A stretch of 64,000 nucleotides of DNA from Mesorhizobium_K sp040049215 (GTDB lineage Bacteria; Pseudomonadota; Alphaproteobacteria; Rhizobiales; Rhizobiaceae), in the NCBI RefSeq assembly GCF_040049215.1, contig NZ_JBDZDN010000003.1, forward strand, positions 310,001-374,000. The letters are read 5' to 3'. The notes under the pieces are model-generated. The model saw nothing but the letters and a program-made list of their open reading frames with translations. It did not search any database and was not told the DNA's origin. How positions within the stretch are numbered: position 1 is the first letter of the stretch; every line of letters starts with the position of its first letter. Below are positions 1-8,221 of the stretch, one piece after another. Both the position numbers and the translations under genes were made by a program.

Positions 1-2
1 GC

Positions 3-1829
3 AACCTCCAGGCCTATCGCGACGAGATCGTGCCGTGGCTGCGGGAACTCGCTGACGCCTGCCATGAGCACGACTGCAAGGTGATGATCCAGCTCACCCA
101 TCTCGGCCGCCGTACCGGGTGGAACAAGGCGGACTGGCTGCCGGTGCTCAGTGCCTCCCCGGTGCGCGAGCCGGCGCATCGGTCGTTCCCGAAGATCGCC
201 GAGGATTGGGACATCGAGCGCATCGTCGCCGACTATGCGTCGGCTGCGGCGCGGATCAAGGACGCCGGGCTCGACGGCATGGAGTTCGAGGCCTACGGGC
301 ACCTTATGGACGGCTTCTGGTCGCCGGCCACCAACCATCGCGACGACGAATATGGCGGCTCGCTCGACAACCGGCTGCGCTTCACCTGGCGCGTGATCGA
401 CGCCGTGCGCAAGGCCGTAGGCGAGGACTTCGTCGTCGGCATCCGCATGGTGGCGGACGAGGATTTTTCCGCCGGGCTCTCCAAGGATGAAGGCGTCGAG
501 ATCGCGCGGCGGCTGGCGGCGTCGGGAAAGTTCGATTTCCTCAACATCATCCGCGGCTCGATCGAGACCGACGCGGCGCTGACCAAGGTCATCCCGATCG
601 CCGGCATGCGTTCCTCGCCGCATCTCGACTTCGCTGGCGAGGTGAGGGCCGCGACCAAGTTTCCGGTGTTCCACGCCGCGCGCATCTCCGACGTGGCGAC
701 GGCACGCCATGCGATCGCGGCCGGCAAGCTCGACATGGTCGGGATGACCAGGGCTCATATCGCCGATCCGCATATCGTGAAGAAAATCATGGAGGGCCGC
801 GAGCACGAGATCCGGCCATGTGTCGGCGCGACCTACTGCCTCGACCGCATCTACGAAGGCGGCGAGGCGCTGTGTATCCACAATGCCGCGACAGGGCGTG
901 AAGCGACGATCCCGCATGTCATCGCAAGAGCCGGCGGGCCGGCGAAGAAGATCGTTGTGGTCGGCGCCGGCGCAGGCGGGCTGGAGGCGGCGCGCGTCGC
1001 GTCCGAGCGCGGGCATCGTGTGACGGTACTCGAAGCGTCGGGGCGGGCCGGCGGGCAGGTCCGGCTTGCCGCGCAGAATCCACGCCGCAGGGAGTTGATC
1101 GGCATCGTCGATTGGCGGCTTTCGGAGCTGGAGCGGCTGGGCGCCGAAATCCGCTACGATACCTGGGCGGAGAAGGACGACGTGCTGGCGCTGTCGCCCG
1201 ATGTGGTGATCGTGGCGACAGGCGGCTTGCCCCAGAATCCGCCGCTTGAAGCGGGAGGCGATCTCGTCACATCGAGTTGGGACATCGTGGCCGGCGCGGT
1301 GAAGCCGGCCGAAAACGTGCTGCTCTATGACGACAATGGCGGCCACCAGGGCATGACCGCGGCGGAGCTGATCGCCGATGCCGGCTCCAGGCTTGAGCTG
1401 CTCTCGCCCGAACGGTTCTTCGCGCCGGAGATGGGCGGCATGAACCATGTACCCTACATGCGCGCCTTCCATGAGAAGGGCGTCACCATCACAATCAACA
1501 CCCGGCTTCATGCGGTTCGGCGTGAAGGCAATCAGCTTGTCGCGACGCTATCCTCGGATTTTGCAGACGGCTGGCGCAGCGAAAGGCGGGTCGACCAGGT
1601 AGTCGTCGAGCATGGCACGCTGCCGCTCGACGATCTCTATTTGGCGCTGAAGCCGCTGTCGAAGAACAATGGCGCGGTGGACTATGAGCGGCTTGTCGAG
1701 GGTGGCGAGATATTCCCCGAGACACGGCCGGACGCGGCTTTCGTGCTTTACCGCATCGGCGATGCGGTCGCGGCGCGCAACATCCATGCCGCCATCTACG
1801 ATGCTGTCAGGTTCGGCCTGCGCGTTTAG
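3..1829 (+). CDS. N-methylproline demethylase-like NADH:flavin oxidoreductase, 5' end outside the window
   Basis: The gene is open from the first bases and ends at TAG 1827-1829, so about 609 residues are visible of a protein that usually has about 680. An old-yellow-enzyme TIM barrel comes first (SPATNHRDDEYGGSLDNR, then VGMTRAHIADP), then a cysteine cluster, then an FAD/NAD-binding half beginning at VVVGAGAGGLEAAR (about base 955). This is the trimethylamine dehydrogenase/2,4-dienoyl-CoA reductase layout. The Cys-Val-Gly-Ala-Thr-Tyr-Cys cluster recalls rhizobial N-methylproline (stachydrine) demethylases, which oxidatively demethylate N-methylproline to proline. The iron-sulfur motif has Cys at codons 819, 837 and 873 but Ala at 828, where TMADH has its second Cys. 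The 3' end overlaps the convergent GNAT gene by 4 nt. The family call is firm; the substrate is inferred. Confidence 0.8.
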   Translation, partial: NLQAYRDEIVPWLRELADACHEHDCKVMIQLTHLGRRTGWNKADWLPVLSASPVREPAHRSFPKIAEDWDIERIVADYASAAARIKDAGLDGMEFEAYGHLMDGFWSPATNHRDDEYGGSLDNRLRFTWRVIDAVRKAVGEDFVVGIRMVADEDFSAGLSKDEGVEIARRLAASGKFDFLNIIRGSIETDAALTKVIPIAGMRSSPHLDFAGEVRAATKFPVFHAARISDVATARHAIAAGKLDMVGMTRAHIADPHIVKKIMEGREHEIRPCVGATYCLDRIYEGGEALCIHNAATGREATIPHVIARAGGPAKKIVVVGAGAGGLEAARVASERGHRVTVLEASGRAGGQVRLAAQNPRRRELIGIVDWRLSELERLGAEIRYDTWAEKDDVLALSPDVVIVATGGLPQNPPLEAGGDLVTSSWDIVAGAVKPAENVLLYDDNGGHQGMTAAELIADAGSRLELLSPERFFAPEMGGMNHVPYMRAFHEKGVTITINTRLHAVRREGNQLVATLSSDFADGWRSERRVDQVVVEHGTLPLDDLYLALKPLSKNNGAVDYERLVEGGEIFPETRPDAAFVLYRIGDAVAARNIHAAIYDAVRFGLRV

Positions 1830-2299
1830 AGCAGCCGGGCGAAGTAGCGCACCGCCTTTTTCCCTCCGTGGATCACGGCTTCTCCGACATGCGAGAAGCC
1901 AAGCGCCGCATGGAAGGCTTCCGAACCAGGGTTTGGCGGGTCGGAGTTGATCTCACAGACGATCACGTCATGGCCTGCTCGCTTCGCGCGCTCGAAAAGG
2001 TCGCTGTAGAGACTGCGCGCGTGCCCTTTGCCTCGTGACTCGGCGGCGACGAGGATGCGGTCGACATAGACGAAACGCGGATAGCGCGCCTTGAACCACA
2101 GGAAGTTGGGGCTGTCGTAGTCCGCATACTGATCGAAGGCGATGAGGAACGCCTCGAGATTGCCGATCCTCGGCGCATAGAAGGATTGTCCGATCAGGTG
2201 GGACAATTCCTCCGGCTCGAGCCAGGACAATTCCTCGGCATGCTCGTTGTTGAGCGCGAGAACAGCGGGCTCGATGTCGCGGTCGATAGGCTCGATCAT
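1826..2299 (-). CDS. GNAT-family N-acetyltransferase
   Basis: The 157-residue product has the GNAT fold pattern: an acidic N-terminus (MIEPIDRDIEPAVLALNN), the central strand RFVYVDRILVAAESRGKGHA with the acetyl-CoA pyrophosphate-binding motif (R/Q-x-x-G-x-G/A, here RGKGHA), and a C-terminal strand near GFSHVGEAVIHGGKKAVRYF. It should transfer an acetyl group from acetyl-CoA to a small amine or a protein amine; the substrate cannot be told from sequence. It resembles the single-domain GNATs of about 155 residues common in rhizobia. It is convergent with the upstream flavoprotein gene (4-nt overlap) and has no obvious operon partner. Confidence 0.75.
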   Translation of the reverse strand: MIEPIDRDIEPAVLALNNEHAEELSWLEPEELSHLIGQSFYAPRIGNLEAFLIAFDQYADYDSPNFLWFKARYPRFVYVDRILVAAESRGKGHARSLYSDLFERAKRAGHDVIVCEINSDPPNPGSEAFHAALGFSHVGEAVIHGGKKAVRYFARLL

Positions 2300-2392
2300 G
2301 CTTCGATTCGGAATGGTCGCGAGAAGGTTACGGTGCGGCTTATCGCATTGATGGCTTCCAAAGTCGCGGCCGAAAACGCGGGCCGGACAAAC

Positions 2393-4495
2393 CTACGCCC
2401 GATTGCCCTGGAGCACAGTCAGCTGAGGCTTTTTCGGGCTGCGCAGCGAAAGCCATTCCTGCGCCTGGCGGGTCGGCATGGGGAAGGCGATGGAGTAGCC
2501 CTGCACCTGATCGCAGCCGATCGACCTCAGCGAGGTAAGCTCGGCCTCGGTCTCTGCGCCCTCTGCGATGATTGAGATGCCGAGGCCGCGCGCTAGCTCG
2601 GTGATGGCGCGCACGATCTTGGTGTTGTCGCCGTTGGCGTTGATGTTCTGCACGAAGCGCCGGTCGATCTTCAGCCGGTCGATCTCGTTCGGGTTGACGT
2701 GGCTGAGCGAGGCGTAGCCGGTGCCGAAATCGTCGAGCTCAAGATGCACGCCGGCCGAGCGGATGTGGCGCAGTTTCGCGGCGATCCCGGTTTTCTCGTC
2801 GTCCAGGATGACGGATTCGACGATTTCCAGCGACAGTTTTTGCGGCGGCAGGCCCTCTGCCTCCAACGTGTCGAAAAGGAACCTGTCGAAATCGACCTCG
2901 CGCAGTTCGGTGCCCGAAACGTTGACGGCGAGACGTCCGAACTGGATGCCGGCGCGGTGCCATTCGGCCGCGGCTCGGATGGCCTTGGCGATGACGATTC
3001 GTCCGATTTCGGCCATCAGCCCCGACTTCTCGGCAACAGGAATGAACTCGCCCGGCGGGATCATCCCGCGCGTCGCGTGTTGCCATCGCACCAGCGCCTC
3101 GATGCCCGCGATGGCGCCGCTGGTCAGCGAGACCTGCGGCTGGAAATAGACCTGGAACGACTTGTCGGCGATGGCGAGGCGCAGGTCGTGCTCGAGCTGC
3201 TTGCGGTGCTCGAGCTCTCGCCGAAGTTCCTCGGAGAAGAAGGAATATGCGCCGCCGCCCTGCTTCTTGGCGGCATAAAGCGCGAGATCGGCATGGACGA
3301 CGAGGTCGTTGGCGTTGTCGGCGTCCACCGGGTAGACGGCGATGCCCGCGCTGGCGCCGGGCAGGATCGTGGCGCCCTGGAAGCCGATCGGCTCGTTGAT
3401 GCGGTTCATGATGCGCCTAGCGACCATGTTGATGTCTTCGGTGGAGCCGGCGCCTTGCAGGATCATCACGAATTCGTCGCCGCCGAGCCGGACGCAGATG
3501 TCGGAGGCACGGCAGGATTCGCGCATGCGCTGCGCGGTGATCACCAGGACGTAGTCGCCTGCCGCGTGGCCGAGCGTGTCGTTGATCTGCTTGAAGCGGT
3601 CGAGGTCGATCTGCACCACGGCCATGCGCTCGTCGCGCCGCTGCGCGCCCTTGATCAGCGTGTCGAAATGATCGGTGAGGAAGGCGCGGTTGTGGAGGCC
3701 GGTCAGCCCGTCATGCACGGCCAGGAACGCCATCGAATTGCGCGCATCCATCAGCTCGTCCGTCTTGCGCAGGATGACATCCGACATCGGCCGGAAGATG
3801 AACAGCGCGATCAGGATGATGACGCCGATTGTGGAATAGAAAAGCGTCCGGTGCAGGGCGAGCGTGCTGTCGAGGCGGGCGTCGGCAAGCGCGCCGATGC
3901 GCTGTCCGAGCGCAGTGAAACCTTCAAGCGTGGCGTTGGCGACGGTTTCGTCGAGCACCGCCGTTTCCTTTCCCGCGCGATAGTCGGCGCCGGGTACGCC
4001 CAGTTCGGTCTCAAGCGCCGAGATGAGACGCCAGCCGTTTGCAGCCAGCTCGGTCGAGAACAGATCGATGTGGTACGGCATGCCGAACAGCACGCTTTCG
4101 ATGGATCTCGGATCGAAGAGCGCAGGCGAACGGTGATCGGCGTTCGTGCGCTCCAGCAGCATGTCGTAGTTCGCCTCGAACTCGGCGACGGCTTTCCTCA
4201 GCGAGGCAATCAGCGAAAGCTGTTCCTCGCGAGGTGCGTCCTTGGTCGCGCCGGCAAGGAACACCACGCGCTGCGAGAGAGCCTTCTGCGTGCTGGCCAG
4301 CGTAAGCAGCGCATCGTCGCGCTGCTGCTCCGCCATCATCTGCTGCAGCAGGATGAAGGATGCCATCGTGATTGCGGCGATGATCAGAAGCGCGATCCAG
4401 TACGCGCTCTTGATCAGCGCGATCAGCTTCCTGGAATTCACATTGACGGGCTGCTGCTGCATGAATGGCTGGCGGGGATGACGGGCGGCTTCCAT
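2393..4495 (-). CDS. Membrane-bound GGDEF-EAL cyclic-di-GMP protein with PilJ-type sensor domain
   Basis: The 700-residue product starts with a membrane segment (about residues 24-46, IALLIIAAITMASFILL). A periplasmic region follows whose start (LASTQKALSQRVVFLAG) resembles the N-terminal sensor of PilJ-like chemotaxis transducers, then a second membrane segment (FYSTIGVIILIALFIF). The GGDEF domain has an intact RLGGDEF active site, and the EAL domain has EALVRW, the ELDDFGTGYASLSH loop and IIAEGAETEAEL, so both synthesis and hydrolysis of cyclic di-GMP are possible. The ATG at 4495 is chosen because GAAGGG lies about 9 nt upstream; upstream in-frame residues look non-coding. It stands alone, divergent from the acyl-CoA dehydrogenase gene. 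Which activity dominates is not readable from sequence. Confidence 0.88.
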   Translation of the reverse strand: MEAARHPRQPFMQQQPVNVNSRKLIALIKSAYWIALLIIAAITMASFILLQQMMAEQQRDDALLTLASTQKALSQRVVFLAGATKDAPREEQLSLIASLRKAVAEFEANYDMLLERTNADHRSPALFDPRSIESVLFGMPYHIDLFSTELAANGWRLISALETELGVPGADYRAGKETAVLDETVANATLEGFTALGQRIGALADARLDSTLALHRTLFYSTIGVIILIALFIFRPMSDVILRKTDELMDARNSMAFLAVHDGLTGLHNRAFLTDHFDTLIKGAQRRDERMAVVQIDLDRFKQINDTLGHAAGDYVLVITAQRMRESCRASDICVRLGGDEFVMILQGAGSTEDINMVARRIMNRINEPIGFQGATILPGASAGIAVYPVDADNANDLVVHADLALYAAKKQGGGAYSFFSEELRRELEHRKQLEHDLRLAIADKSFQVYFQPQVSLTSGAIAGIEALVRWQHATRGMIPPGEFIPVAEKSGLMAEIGRIVIAKAIRAAAEWHRAGIQFGRLAVNVSGTELREVDFDRFLFDTLEAEGLPPQKLSLEIVESVILDDEKTGIAAKLRHIRSAGVHLELDDFGTGYASLSHVNPNEIDRLKIDRRFVQNINANGDNTKIVRAITELARGLGISIIAEGAETEAELTSLRSIGCDQVQGYSIAFPMPTRQAQEWLSLRSPKKPQLTVLQGNRA

Positions 4496-4705
4496 GCATC
4501 TACCCTTCGCAGGAAAATGGTTAAGGCGCGGCGCAAGTGACCTTTCGATCGGCTGTCGCCGCAGGCAATTCAAGTGAGATGGTTATCGGGTCGTTTTGCA
4601 TTTCGCCTGTATTTATGCGATCTGCGCCAATCGACCGGGCGCGGATGCCAATTCTCGCGGCCGGCCTTGGGTATAAACTCCGCAGGCAGATATCTGGAAA
4701 CCGCC

Positions 4706-5908
4706 ATGAACGCCGAAAGCAAGGTCGCAGCCGCGAATTTCGTATGGAACGATCCTTTCCTGATTGAGGATCAACTCTCAGAGGACGAGCGCATGGTGCG
4801 CGATGCCGCGGCGAGCTTTGCGGCCGACAAGCTCGCGCCGTGCGTGCAGGAAGCGTATCTGGAGGAAAAGACCGACCCGGCGATCTTCCGCGAGATGGGC
4901 GATGCCGGCCTGCTCGGCATCACCATTCCGGAGGAGTACGGCGGCCTCGGCGCCGGCTATGTGACCTATGGGCTGGTCGCGCGCGAAGTGGAACGGGTCG
5001 ACAGCGGCTATCGCTCGATGATGTCAGTGCAGTCTTCGCTGGTGATGTATCCGATCCATGCTTATGGCTCCGAGGACCAGCGGAAGAAGTATCTGCCGAA
5101 ACTCGCCAGCGGCGAGTGGATCGGCTGTTTCGGGCTGACCGAGCCGGACGCCGGCTCCGACCCGGGCGGCATGAAGACGCGGGCGGAGAAGACGGCAAAC
5201 GGCTACCGGCTGACCGGCTCGAAGATGTGGATTTCGAACGCGCCGATCGCCGACGTCTTCGTGGTGTGGGCCAAGTCGGCTGCGCATGACAACCAGATAC
5301 GCGGTTTCGTGCTGGAGAAGGGCATGAAGGGCCTGTCTGCGCCCAAGATCGGCGGCAAGCTTTCGCTTCGCGCCTCGATCACCGGCGAGATCGTCATGGA
5401 CGGCGTCGAGGTCGGCGAAGAGGCTCTGTTGCCGAACGTCTCGGGCCTGAAGGGTCCGTTCGGCTGCCTGAACCGCGCCCGCTACGGCATTTCATGGGGC
5501 GTGATGGGCGCGGCGGAGGATTGCTGGCACCGCGCGCGCCAGTACGGGCTCGACAGGAAGCAGTTCGGCAGGCCGCTCGCGGCAACGCAGCTGTTCCAGA
5601 AGAAGCTCGCCGACATGCAGACCGAGATCGCGCTGGGCCTGCAGGCCTCGCTGCGCGTCGGCCGCCTGATGGACGAAGGCAAGTTCGCGCCCGAGATGAT
5701 CTCGATCGTCAAGCGCAACAATTGCGGCAAGGCGCTCGACATCGCCCGCCAGGCCCGCGACATGCACGGCGGCAACGGCATCCAGATCGAATACCACGTC
5801 ATGCGCCACGCCCAGAACCTCGAGACGGTGAACACCTACGAGGGCACGCACGACGTGCACGCGCTCATCCTCGGCCGTGCGCAAACGGGACTGCAGGCGT
5901 TTTTCTGA
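4706..5908 (+). CDS. gcdH: Glutaryl-CoA dehydrogenase
   Basis: The 400-residue flavoprotein of the acyl-CoA dehydrogenase family oxidatively decarboxylates glutaryl-CoA to crotonyl-CoA in lysine, hydroxylysine and tryptophan breakdown. Signature blocks are GITIPEEYGGLGAGYVTYG, MMSVQSSLVMYPIHAYGS, CFGLTEPDAGSDPGGMKTR and the C-terminal TYEGTHDVHALILGRAQTG, which holds the catalytic glutamate in the context typical of glutaryl-CoA dehydrogenases rather than general acyl-CoA dehydrogenases. Length matches the family (about 395-400). The ATG at 4706 begins the first homologous stretch (MNAESKVAAANFVW); in-frame sequence before it looks untranslated. No CoA-transferase partner is adjacent. It ends 8 nt from the convergent epimerase gene. 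Confidence 0.9.
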   Translation: MNAESKVAAANFVWNDPFLIEDQLSEDERMVRDAAASFAADKLAPCVQEAYLEEKTDPAIFREMGDAGLLGITIPEEYGGLGAGYVTYGLVAREVERVDSGYRSMMSVQSSLVMYPIHAYGSEDQRKKYLPKLASGEWIGCFGLTEPDAGSDPGGMKTRAEKTANGYRLTGSKMWISNAPIADVFVVWAKSAAHDNQIRGFVLEKGMKGLSAPKIGGKLSLRASITGEIVMDGVEVGEEALLPNVSGLKGPFGCLNRARYGISWGVMGAAEDCWHRARQYGLDRKQFGRPLAATQLFQKKLADMQTEIALGLQASLRVGRLMDEGKFAPEMISIVKRNNCGKALDIARQARDMHGGNGIQIEYHVMRHAQNLETVNTYEGTHDVHALILGRAQTGLQAFF

Positions 5909-5916
5909 GGAACTGC

Positions 5917-7023
5917 TTACGCCGCGCAAACGAAGATCGGTTCGCCGAACGCGACTGGGTCAACCTCTAATCCAAGTCCTGGCCCGTCCGGCAGGCCCAT
6001 GCTTCCGTTGGCGACCCTGAAATCGGCACGGGCATTGGATACGGTCACCCAGTTCTGGAAGTCGACCGTATGCTGGCGCAGGCCCGCCGGCGTCGAGAGC
6101 ATCAGGCCCGAATAGGCGGCGGTGTCGATTTGCGCGCCGCCCGTATCCTCGATGGTTATCTTGAGGTTGCGCGCCGCGGCGACGTCGCGGATCAGCCGCG
6201 CCTTGGTCAGCCCGCCGACGCGGGCGAGCTTTATCGTGATGCCGTCGACCAGAGAATCCGCGAGAGCGCGCAACAGGGCGTCGATGCCGTCGATCGTCTC
6301 GTCGAGGATAAGCGGCCGGTCGCAGGTGTGGCGGATGGCGAGGTTTTCCTCATAGGTCGCGCATGGCTGTTCCAGCGTGTAGTCCATGGAACGCGTCGCA
6401 AGCAGGAACTGCCGCGTATCCGCCGTGCCCCAGCTGCCGTTCGCATCGCAGAAGATGACCGTGTCGGAGGGGGTCGCCGCGCGCACCGCCTCCAGCCGCC
6501 CAATGTCTTCGCGCACGTCGAGCCCGATCTTGACCTGCAGGCGGCGATAGCCCTCTGCGACATATTTTTGGGCGCGGGCGGCCATCGCGTCGGGCGCTGC
6601 CTGCGCCAGCGATCGATAGAGCGGCACGCTGTCGCCCTCCGCCCCGCCCGTCATCGTCGCCAAGGATAGGCCGCAACGTCTGCCGGCGAGATCCCACAGC
6701 GCCATGTCGATCGCGGACTTGGCATAGGGATGCCCCTTGAGCAGCAGGTCCATGCGGCGGTTGATTGCCTCGATGCCGGCCGAGGGTTCGCCGATCAGCT
6801 TCGGCGCCAGCTCGCGCATGGCGGCGCGCGCGCCTTCCGCGAAGGCCGGGTCGTAAAAACTGCCCAGCGGCGCCATCTCGCCGTAACCGGTGGTTCCGTC
6901 GCGGGCGATGATCTCCACAATCGTCGAATCGAAACCCTCCGCGCTGCGGCCCCCCGAGCAGCGGTATGTGCCGTCCCGGAAGGGCTGCCATTGCCGGAAG
7001 AGGCGGATACTCGCGATCGTCAT
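5917..7023 (-). CDS. Mandelate racemase/muconate lactonizing enzyme family protein, hydroxyproline-betaine 2-epimerase-like
   Basis: The 368-residue enolase-superfamily enzyme has an N-terminal capping domain and a beta-barrel with all expected catalytic positions: Lys165 (LQVKIG), metal ligands Asp193 (FCDANGSW), Glu218 (TLEQPC) and Asp241 (ILDETIDG), and a second Lys265 (TIKLARVGG). Paired lysines on opposite faces fit 1,1-proton transfer, that is racemase or epimerase chemistry. Length and residue spacing resemble 4-hydroxyproline betaine/proline betaine 2-epimerases (HpbD), though other MR/MLE members such as cis-3-hydroxyproline dehydratases share this layout. The N-methylproline demethylase-like gene 4 kb away supports a betaine role by context. 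It is convergent with gcdH. Family certain, substrate inferred. Confidence 0.8.
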   Translation of the reverse strand: MTIASIRLFRQWQPFRDGTYRCSGGRSAEGFDSTIVEIIARDGTTGYGEMAPLGSFYDPAFAEGARAAMRELAPKLIGEPSAGIEAINRRMDLLLKGHPYAKSAIDMALWDLAGRRCGLSLATMTGGAEGDSVPLYRSLAQAAPDAMAARAQKYVAEGYRRLQVKIGLDVREDIGRLEAVRAATPSDTVIFCDANGSWGTADTRQFLLATRSMDYTLEQPCATYEENLAIRHTCDRPLILDETIDGIDALLRALADSLVDGITIKLARVGGLTKARLIRDVAAARNLKITIEDTGGAQIDTAAYSGLMLSTPAGLRQHTVDFQNWVTVSNARADFRVANGSMGLPDGPGLGLEVDPVAFGEPIFVCAA

Positions 7024-7171
7024 GCGCGTGGTGCTCCTTCAAAGGGTGGAGGCTAGCCATTTTCGCGGTGCGCCGGAGCCAGGGAAACGGCGGGGGGACG
7101 CGTCGCTTTTACGACAGTTCGGTGGTGCGGAACCCGGCGATGCCCTGCATGAGAGCGAGCTTTCCAGCCGC

Positions 7172-7300
7172 TGTTTCAGGCGACGATACAGGTCCGGCAC
7201 CTGCCGAGATCGAACGGTTACAGCGTGCGGCTACTTCAGGTCACGCAAGCATGCAATGCAGATTCGGGAGGAGACCGATCCATGACCATGCACACGCCCA
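7172..7300 (+). repeat. Degenerate upstream copy of the cupin-gene leader (copy A of an imperfect direct repeat)
   Basis: This stretch reads like the leader and start of the cupin gene 336-337 bases downstream (7508-7620). Shared blocks in the same order are TGTTTCA(A/G)GCG, GATACAG, ACGGTTACAGCG, ATTCG-(C/G)AGGAGAC and ATGAC(C/A)ATGCACAC. The two copies have diverged between these blocks. The arrangement is best explained by an old tandem duplication of promoter, ribosome-binding site and first codons, after which the coding part of the first copy decayed. Spans were judged by eye. Confidence 0.65.
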
Positions 7301-7470
7301 ATGGCCGTCGCGGGGTGAGGACACCGCGGCAATCAAGCTTTGTCCTGAAGGCGCCGGAAGGACCGGCAGCCGGTGATTTGGACCGCGGTGAGACTGCGCG
7401 CGGCTGGCTCGCAGGAGCCTCGGTCGTCTCGGTGCTGCGAAGAGTCGTCCGATACATCACCATTTTCTAG
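7282..7470 (+). CDS. Possible 62-residue ORF made from the duplicated cupin leader
   Basis: An ATG at 7282 follows a strong ribosome-binding site (GGGAGGAG, about 9 nt upstream) and its first residues, Met-Thr-Met-His-Thr, equal those of the cupin at 7605. After about five codons the frame no longer matches the cupin and continues to a stop at 7470 with no recognisable domain; the composition is rich in Arg, Gly and Ala. It is either a decayed duplicate or a short translated leader ahead of the cupin gene. No function can be assigned, and it may not be a stable protein. Confidence 0.3.
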   Translation: MTMHTPNGRRGVRTPRQSSFVLKAPEGPAAGDLDRGETARGWLAGASVVSVLRRVVRYITIF

Positions 7471-7507
7471 AGCGGCCAACGCCTCTGGTTTGGTGCGGCA
7501 CAGGCAG

Positions 7508-7620
7508 TGTTTCAAGCGGCTGATACAGCTTCGGTGCCGGTCGCGCTAAAACGGTTACAGCGGCTGCCTATCCCTGGTTGAGCGGGTATTCGCAGGAGAC
7601 GAGAATGACAATGCACACAG
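7508..7620 (+). repeat. Intact copy (copy B) of the duplicated leader, directly in front of the cupin gene
   Basis: This is the partner of the repeat at 7172-7300. It runs into the functional cupin start codon at 7605 and carries CAGGAGAC as its ribosome-binding region. The motifs conserved between the two copies (GATACAG and ACGGTTACAG, about 20 nt apart) are the best candidates for a promoter or operator here, because they survived while neighbouring bases changed. The region 7024-7600 otherwise shows no convincing gene. Confidence 0.6.
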
Positions 7621-8084
7621 CGATCGGCAATTCCGGCGAGCTGTTCTGGTTCAAGGGGACGCTGGTGAATGTCCGTCTCTCCTGGAATACAGGGGCAGAC
7701 CGCGTGAGCGTGGTCGAGCACTACATGCCCCATGGCGAGTCTCCGCCGCTGCACATCCATCGCAACGAGGACGAGGTCTTTCATATCCTCGAAGGTTCGA
7801 TGCGCATCCATATCGATGGCGTCGAGACCGTCGCACACGCCGGCGAGACCGTTCTGGCGCCCAAGGGCATTCCGCATTCCTTCCGCGTCGAATCCCGCGA
7901 AGGGGCGCGCTGCCTGACCATCACCTCCGGCGGCGACCTGGAGAACATGATCCGCGAGATCGGCGAGCCGGCGAGCTGCGCGACCTTGCCGCCGCAGGTC
8001 GAGCCGACGCCGGCGATGATCGCGGCGCTGACGGAAGCCTGCGCGCGCAACGGGATAGACATCATCGGGGCCCCCCTTTCCTAG
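7605..8084 (+). CDS. Cupin-domain protein
   Basis: The 160-residue single-domain cupin has motif 1 as PPLHIHRNEDEVFHILEG (two His, one Glu for the metal) and motif 2 as the later GIPHSFRVES. Cupins of this type act as small dioxygenases, isomerases or ligand sensors, and the sequence does not decide between them. The start at 7605 is chosen because CAGGAGAC lies upstream and the same start context is duplicated 323 bases earlier. A perfect 12-bp hairpin follows the stop at 8105-8137, so the gene is probably monocistronic. Confidence 0.8.
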   Translation: MTMHTAIGNSGELFWFKGTLVNVRLSWNTGADRVSVVEHYMPHGESPPLHIHRNEDEVFHILEGSMRIHIDGVETVAHAGETVLAPKGIPHSFRVESREGARCLTITSGGDLENMIREIGEPASCATLPPQVEPTPAMIAALTEACARNGIDIIGAPLS

Positions 8085-8104
8085 CTTGGGCGGTTAGGGG
8101 GCGG

Positions 8105-8144
8105 ATGGGCGAGACGGGCTCCCAACGTCTCGCCCATTCTGTTT
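8105..8144 (+). terminator. Hairpin terminator after the cupin gene
   Basis: A 12-bp perfect inverted repeat (ATGGGCGAGACG at 8105-8116 against CGTCTCGCCCAT at 8126-8137) with a 9-nt loop is followed by TCTGTTT. It lies 20 nt after the cupin stop and before kbl, so it should separate the two transcription units. Confidence 0.75.
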
Positions 8145-8221
8145 GCGGTCGCGTTTTTCGTGGATTTTTCGCCGGCATCGCGCGACAGTCCGCCCTGAAT
8201 TCAATCCTGGGCCGACCGCCG

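Noticed and set aside
2699..4540. A long open frame (over 600 codons) on the plus strand opposite the GGDEF-EAL gene
   Set aside because: It is a mirror of the minus-strand codon bias in GC-rich DNA; the composition (long runs of Arg, Asp, Val, Glu) is not protein-like, and the opposite strand has clear domains.
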